Position numbers and translations under genes: made by a program. From contig DQAA01000273.1 of NCBI GenBank assembly GCA_003523465.1, forward strand, positions 1-10,208: DNA of 10,208 nucleotides. The letters run 5' to 3'. Under the pieces are notes generated by a model. The model was not told the DNA's origin, did no database searches, and worked only from the letters and a program-made list of their open reading frames with translations. Each line of letters opens with the position of its first letter. Position 1 is the stretch's first letter. Shown one piece after another: positions 7,075 to 10,208 of this stretch. Source of the stretch: Pseudomonas sp. Lineage in GTDB: Bacteria > Pseudomonadota > Gammaproteobacteria > Pseudomonadales > Pseudomonadaceae.

Positions 7075-9072
7075 TCACGCGCCAGTTGAGGTCGGGGTTT
7101 GTGCGGGAACATTGCGACTCAGGAGGTCGCGCAGCTGATTTTTCTCTTCTGCGCTCAATTCGCCTTGACGTGCTTTCCGCAGCAGATGTTCCAGGCTGCG
7201 CTCGCGTTGGCGAGCGGACAAGCTAGTTATAGTGTCGAAAAACTGTTGTTCAAGGTTGTCGGCATCGATCAACCATTCCTTTTCCGCCAGCGCCCGCAGC
7301 AGGCGACCCTGTTCGGTGCCGTGCCAGCGCGCAATCAACTGTAATGAGCGTAGCTCAGGATTCTTCTGCAGCGCTTCCAGCAGCGCCACCAGCAGCTGTG
7401 CGTAGACGTGCTCTTCGTCGGCGATATGGCTGGCGTCTTCGACCTTGCGCGCCAGCGTCGGGTGGTGCAGCAGGGTGCGCAGGGCGCTGAGCGTCGGTGG
7501 TTCGACCGAGGTCGGCACCCGCGGCGGATGATTCTGTTGCTGGCCGTTGCGATCCCAGGGTTTGCCCTTGCCCTTCTTGTTGTCCCAGGGCTTGCCGTCC
7601 CATTTCTTCTTCTGCTGGCCGCCGCCCTGGTTCGGTGCCCATTGCGGCTGCGCCTGGGGCTGGAAATGCTCCGGGTGATGGAAGTCGCTGTAGTCCGGGC
7701 TGTAGTCGGGAATCGCGTCATAGTCGATGCCCGGATCATAGGCCGGTGGCGCGCTTTCCCGCGGGGCGCTCTGGGTCAGTTGCTCGACCTGCTGGCTGTC
7801 CAGCCCGGTGATTTCCTTCAGGCGATTGCGCATCAGCGCGCGCAGATTCGCACCTGGCACTTTGTCGATCAGCGGCGCGGCGAGGGTGGCCATATGGGCC
7901 TTGCCTTCCAGCGAGCGCGGGTCGGCTTCCTCGGTCAGTTGCTGGAAAAAGTAGTCTGCCAGGGGCTGGGCGTGCTGGTTGATGCGGGCACGGAAGGCAT
8001 CGGTGCCCTCGGCGCGGACCAGGGTATCCGGGTCCTCGCCCTCGGGAAGAAACAGGAAGCGCGCCTTGCGTCCGTCCTGCAGGCTCGACAGCGTGGCTTC
8101 CAGGGCGCGCCAGGCGGCGTTGCGGCCAGCCTGGTCGCCGTCGAAGCAGAACAGCACGCTGGGGACCACGCGGAACAGGCGCTTGAGGTGCTCTTCGCTG
8201 GTCGCAGTACCCAGGGTCGCCACCGCATTGCGCAGGCCTTGCTGGGCGAGGGCGATCACGTCCATGTAGCCTTCGACGACGATGATCTCGTCCAGGTTGC
8301 GATTGAACTTGCGCGCCTCGTATAGCCCGTACAGCTCCTGTCCCTTGTGGAACACCGGGGTTTCCGGAGAGTTCAGGTACTTGGGCTTGTCGTCGCCGAG
8401 GACCCGACCGCCGAAGGCGATGACCCGGCCACGGCTGTCGCGGATCGGGAACATCACCCGGTCGCGGAAGCGGTCGTAGCGCTTGCCGCTCTCGGCGTTC
8501 TCGATCAGCAGGCCGGCGTCGATCATTGCCTTTTGCTGCAGGTTGTCGCTGCTCAGGTGCTTGAACAGGTTGTCCCAGCCCGGAGGTGCGAAACCGAGGC
8601 CGAAGTCGCGGGCGATTTCCCCGGACAGGCCCCGGCCCTTGAGGTACTCCACGGCGGCTTTGCGGGTCGGGTGGCTTTTCAGTGCCTGCCGGTAGAACTC
8701 GGCGGCTGCGGTGAGAAGCGGGTAGAGCGGCGAATCCGTCGGCTGGCGCGGCTTGTGTCCGCGACCGCTTTCTTCCCGGGGAATTTCCATGCCGGCGGCT
8801 TTCGCCAGTTCCTCGACAGCCTGGGGAAAGTCCAGGTTGTCGTGGTCCATGATGAAGCCGAGAGCATTGCCGCCGGCGCCGCAACCGAAGCAGTAATAGA
8901 ACTGCTTGTCCGGGCTGACGCTGAAGGACGGGGTCTTTTCCTTGTGGAACGGGCAGCAGGCGGTGAGGTTCTTACCGGCCTTTTTCAGCTGGACGCGTGA
9001 ACTCACCACATCGACGATATCGGTGCGGTTGAGAAGGTCGTCAATGAAACTTTGGGGAATCAGCCCGGCCAT
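7075..9072 (-). CDS. dnaG: DNA primase
   Basis: This 665-residue primase makes RNA primers at the replication fork and binds DnaB helicase through its C-terminus. The N-terminal CHC2 zinc-binding domain shows C40, H43, C61 and C64 (CPFH and CFGC). The catalytic core follows (about 115-370), with KGRGLSGEIARDFGLGFAP and the TOPRIM motifs VVEGYMD (E267) and FDGDQAGR (D311, D313), then PEGEDPD (343-349). Residues about 436-525 form a low-complexity linker rich in Q, P, K, W and D, with WDGKPWD and KGKPWDRN repeats. The helicase-binding domain is about 525-655. The protein is longer than the E. coli enzyme (581) but near the P. aeruginosa length (about 664). The start is ATG at 9070-9072 after GAGAGAG. 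It is the middle gene of the operon, and all catalytic residues are present. Confidence 0.97.
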   Translation of the reverse strand: MAGLIPQSFIDDLLNRTDIVDVVSSRVQLKKAGKNLTACCPFHKEKTPSFSVSPDKQFYYCFGCGAGGNALGFIMDHDNLDFPQAVEELAKAAGMEIPREESGRGHKPRQPTDSPLYPLLTAAAEFYRQALKSHPTRKAAVEYLKGRGLSGEIARDFGLGFAPPGWDNLFKHLSSDNLQQKAMIDAGLLIENAESGKRYDRFRDRVMFPIRDSRGRVIAFGGRVLGDDKPKYLNSPETPVFHKGQELYGLYEARKFNRNLDEIIVVEGYMDVIALAQQGLRNAVATLGTATSEEHLKRLFRVVPSVLFCFDGDQAGRNAAWRALEATLSSLQDGRKARFLFLPEGEDPDTLVRAEGTDAFRARINQHAQPLADYFFQQLTEEADPRSLEGKAHMATLAAPLIDKVPGANLRALMRNRLKEITGLDSQQVEQLTQSAPRESAPPAYDPGIDYDAIPDYSPDYSDFHHPEHFQPQAQPQWAPNQGGGQQKKKWDGKPWDNKKGKGKPWDRNGQQQNHPPRVPTSVEPPTLSALRTLLHHPTLARKVEDASHIADEEHVYAQLLVALLEALQKNPELRSLQLIARWHGTEQGRLLRALAEKEWLIDADNLEQQFFDTITSLSARQRERSLEHLLRKARQGELSAEEKNQLRDLLSRNVPAQTPTSTGA

Positions 9073-9089
9073 GGCTCTCTCGTCATCAG

Positions 9090-9109
9090 GCGATATCGAA
9101 GTCTATCGC
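9090..9109 (-). other. Hairpin just upstream of the dnaG ribosome-binding site
   Basis: In the transcript, GCGATA-GACTTCGA-TATCGC gives a perfect 6-bp stem ending 17 nt before the dnaG ATG and 8 nt before its GAGAGAG ribosome-binding site. It is close enough to affect dnaG translation or to be an RNase-sensitive site. The structure is read from sequence; the role is inferred. Confidence 0.35.
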
Positions 9110-9340
9110 TAATGCTACGGGAACGAGGGTGCATCCAAGGCAATGCTTGAATGGCAAACGCAAGAAACGGAAAAGAAGATGTGCTCGTCGGTAACCCGTG
9201 AGGGCCCGTCAGTGTTGACGTGCACGGCTGGCGGTAAGGCCAGTTCTGACGATTTGAGCAGACTTGCCCGCACTGGGAACCAGATCGGGCGTCTCCAGCG
9301 ATACGACAGGTGTCGTGGCAGGAGTGAACAGCTTGAAGTC

Positions 9341-9375
9341 CTGCCGGCAGCCCGGCGTTGAGCCGGGCTAGGCAG
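9341..9375 (-). other. Strong GC-rich stem-loop after rpsU
   Basis: AGCCCGGC-TCAAC-GCCGGGCT (9349-9369) is a perfect 8-bp stem. It can be extended by CTGCC/GGCAG on the outside across a small bulge. It begins 24 bp after the rpsU stop and lacks a U-tract. The likely roles are protecting the 3' end of rpsU mRNA or partial attenuation, which would yield more S21 than primase, as in the E. coli operon, where a terminator lies at this junction. Confidence 0.55.
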
Positions 9376-9399
9376 AAGCTTGCGACGAACGTCTGTTAA

Positions 9400-9615
9400 T
9401 TAGTACAGACGGACGGCGCGGCGCTGTTCGCGCTGAACTTTCTTGGCGTGACGCTTAACAGCAGCAGCTGCTTTGCGCTTACGCTCGGAAGTCGGCTTCT
9501 CGTAAAATTCGCGGCTACGAACTTCAGCCAGTACACCGGCTTTTTCGCAGGAGCGCTTGAAACGACGCAGAGCTACGTCGAAGGGTTCGTTCTCTTTAAC
9601 TTTGACGGCTGGCAT
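9400..9615 (-). CDS. rpsU: 30S ribosomal protein S21
   Basis: This 71-residue small-subunit protein (bS21) sits near the anti-Shine-Dalgarno end of 16S rRNA and helps mRNA selection at initiation. The whole protein matches the family: start [20 protein letters not shown], then CEKAGVL and REFYEKP, and a strongly basic helical tail ([20 protein letters not shown]). The length is standard. The ATG is preceded by GAAGG (9625-9629) at 9-nt spacing. It is the first gene of the rpsU-dnaG-rpoD operon, with a leader of about 80 nt from the promoter at 9702-9730. The last residues read RAVRLY, where I recall RRERLY in P. aeruginosa; this is a small tail variation, not damage. Confidence 0.97.
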
Positions 9616-9689
9616 CCAGAGCTACCTTCATTCATTACCGGGGTCAACGAACTCGTGGCAGAAAATGTGCGCTGGAGTACGTCGGTTTT

Positions 9690-9714
9690 TAAGGGTTGCG
9701 GATGTTAACCCTTA
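9690..9714. promoter_or_regulatory. 25-bp dyad around the rpsU -10, candidate operator
   Basis: TAAGGGTT (9690-9697) and its exact complement AACCCTTA (9707-9714) flank a 9-bp centre. The rpsU -10 hexamer lies in that centre and overlaps the right arm by one base, and the expected start site falls in the left arm. The half-sites are 17 bp apart, so a dimeric repressor fits better than an RNA hairpin. It does not match LexA (CTG-N10-CAG). The binding factor is unknown. Confidence 0.45.
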
Positions 9715-9730
9715 CCCAGCCGGAATGCAA
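9702..9730 (-). promoter_or_regulatory. Sigma70 promoter of rpsU-dnaG-rpoD
   Basis: On the minus strand TTGCAT (9725-9730) and TAACAT (9702-9707) are spaced exactly 17 bp. Transcription should begin near 9695, leaving a leader of about 80 nt before rpsU. The segment after the -10 (CCGCAACCC) is GC-rich, as in growth-rate-controlled ribosomal promoters. Confidence 0.65.
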
Positions 9731-9750
9731 AGCCTCTGATCGAAAACCGC

Positions 9751-9779
9751 TGGTCGGCATGGGGAGCGGGGACTATCAT
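9751..9779 (+). promoter_or_regulatory. Weak candidate promoter of tsaD
   Basis: TATCAT at 9774-9779 is a fair -10, placed 38 bp before the tsaD ATG. The hexamer 17 bp upstream (TGGTCG, 9751-9756) is a poor -35. No better pair is visible in the 202 bp between rpsU and tsaD. Confidence 0.3.
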
Positions 9780-9817
9780 GCGCGCCTTCGAATTCAGCCT
9801 CGACAAGGCAAGAACCC

Positions 9818-10208
9818 ATGCTAGTACTGGGATTGGAAACATCCTGCGATGAAACCGGCGTCGCCCTCTATGACAGCGAGCGCGGCCTGTTGGCCGACGC
9901 GCTGTTCAGCCAGATCGACCTGCACCGCGTCTACGGCGGCGTGGTGCCGGAGCTTGCCTCCCGCGACCACGTAAAGCGCATGCTGCCGCTGATCCGCCAG
10001 GTCCTGGCCGAGGCCGACTGCGTCGCCACCGACATCGACGCCATCGCCTACACCGCAGGCCCGGGCCTGGTCGGCGCATTGCTGGTCGGTGCCTCCTGCG
10101 CCCAGGCGCTGGCCTTTGCCTGGGGTATCCCGGCGCTGGGCGTGCATCATATGGAAGGTCACCTGCTGGCGCCAATGCTCGAAGGGCGGCCACCGGAATT
10201 CCCGTTCT
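9818..10208 (+). CDS. tsaD: tRNA t6A37 threonylcarbamoyltransferase TsaD (5' part)
   Basis: TsaD (formerly Gcp/YgjD) transfers the threonylcarbamoyl group from threonylcarbamoyl-AMP to A37 of tRNAs that read ANN codons, working with TsaB and TsaE in the cytoplasm. The first 130 codons are present and the window edge cuts the rest (the full protein is usually about 340 residues). The N-terminus [19 protein letters not shown] is the family signature of the ASKHA fold. The sequence continues with [13 protein letters not shown] (39-51) and [12 protein letters not shown] (80-91). H111 and H115 in HHMEGH are the metal ligands. AAGG at 9805-9808 lies 9 nt before the ATG. An upstream ATG at 9778 is out of frame. 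The gene is divergent from rpsU, the usual arrangement in gammaproteobacteria. Confidence 0.97.
   Translation, partial: MLVLGLETSCDETGVALYDSERGLLADALFSQIDLHRVYGGVVPELASRDHVKRMLPLIRQVLAEADCVATDIDAIAYTAGPGLVGALLVGASCAQALAFAWGIPALGVHHMEGHLLAPMLEGRPPEFPF

Larger units (their letters stand above)
9073..9399. other. Non-coding, hairpin-rich spacer between rpsU and dnaG
   Basis: These 327 bp hold no convincing gene on either strand. The only open frames are short, lack a ribosome-binding site, and resemble nothing I recognise. The spacer contains several perfect inverted repeats: CGTCA-GTGT-TGACG (9207-9220), CTGGC-6-GCCAG (9228-9243), ACGACA-GG-TGTCGT (9303-9316), and the two listed separately at 9090-9109 and 9341-9375. 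No hairpin is followed by a U-tract, so there is no obvious intrinsic terminator. P. aeruginosa, as I recall, carries a GatB/YqeY-like gene here, and I see no remnant of it. The stretch could be a structured dnaG leader, an RNA processing region, or contain a small RNA. Confidence 0.6.

Noticed and set aside
7408..8325. Plus-strand open frame of 305 codons opposite dnaG
   Set aside because: It is antisense to conserved primase TOPRIM and linker sequence, and its hydrophobic runs come from complementing Q/K/W-rich codons.
9245..9345. Minus-strand open stretch in the spacer, considered as a YqeY remnant
   Set aside because: The translated segment (about 40 residues) shares no YqeY-like pattern and has no start with a ribosome-binding site.
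9143..9361. 72-codon plus-strand open frame in the rpsU-dnaG spacer
   Set aside because: It has no ribosome-binding site, no similarity I recognise, and poor codon bias. It lies across several hairpins and is antisense to the operon transcript.
9616..9817. LexA box upstream of rpsU, as in E. coli
   Set aside because: No CTG-N10-CAG match was found in the divergent region.
9778..9852. Small upstream frame (24 codons) overlapping the tsaD start
   Set aside because: Its ATG coincides with the candidate -10 of tsaD and has no ribosome-binding site. It would probably not be in the mRNA.

Overview
The window is chromosomal DNA from a Pseudomonas species. Four things point there: the RpoD, DnaG and S21 sequences and lengths; the order tsaD / rpsU-dnaG-rpoD / RmcA-type c-di-GMP protein / tRNA; the high-GC codon use; and an 1,247-residue protein with the exact domain order of P. 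aeruginosa RmcA (PA0575). The species cannot be fixed by eye. As I remember it, P. aeruginosa has a GatB/YqeY-like gene (PA0578) between rpsU and dnaG. That gene is absent here, which suggests a different species of the genus.

Layout from left to right. (1) 1-334, minus: the N-terminal 111 codons of a GntR/FadR-family regulator, cut by the window edge. (2) 335-503: a divergent intergenic region holding a well-formed vapBC promoter whose -10 lies inside a perfect inverted repeat. (3) 504-1141, plus: a vapBC type II toxin-antitoxin operon with a 4-nt gene overlap. (4) 1164-1314, minus: an elongator tRNA with anticodon CAU, best read as tRNA-Ile2, followed by a terminator and preceded by a promoter whose TATAAT overlaps the stop codon of the upstream gene. 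(5) 1286-5029, minus: rmcA, a membrane dual GGDEF/EAL sensor with a periplasmic binding-protein domain and four PAS domains. (6) 5119-9730, minus: the macromolecular-synthesis operon rpsU-dnaG-rpoD with its promoter, a 327-bp non-coding spacer between rpsU and dnaG, and a strong terminator after rpoD. (7) 9818-10208, plus: the 5' part of tsaD, diverging from rpsU.

Most of the window is housekeeping. The operon couples a ribosomal protein (S21), primase and the main sigma factor, and TsaD makes the t6A modification of ANN-decoding tRNAs, which include tRNA-Ile2. RmcA lowers or adjusts c-di-GMP in response to periplasmic and redox signals. The vapBC pair is the only clearly accessory piece. It is visibly less GC-rich than its neighbours and lies on the 3' side of a tRNA gene.

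I found no wholly new system. The points most worth checking are small regulatory structures: the tRNA promoter buried in the end of rmcA, the 25-bp dyad around the rpsU -10, the vapBC operator, the hairpin-rich rpsU-dnaG spacer, and the placing of a probable tRNase toxin beside a CAU tRNA gene.
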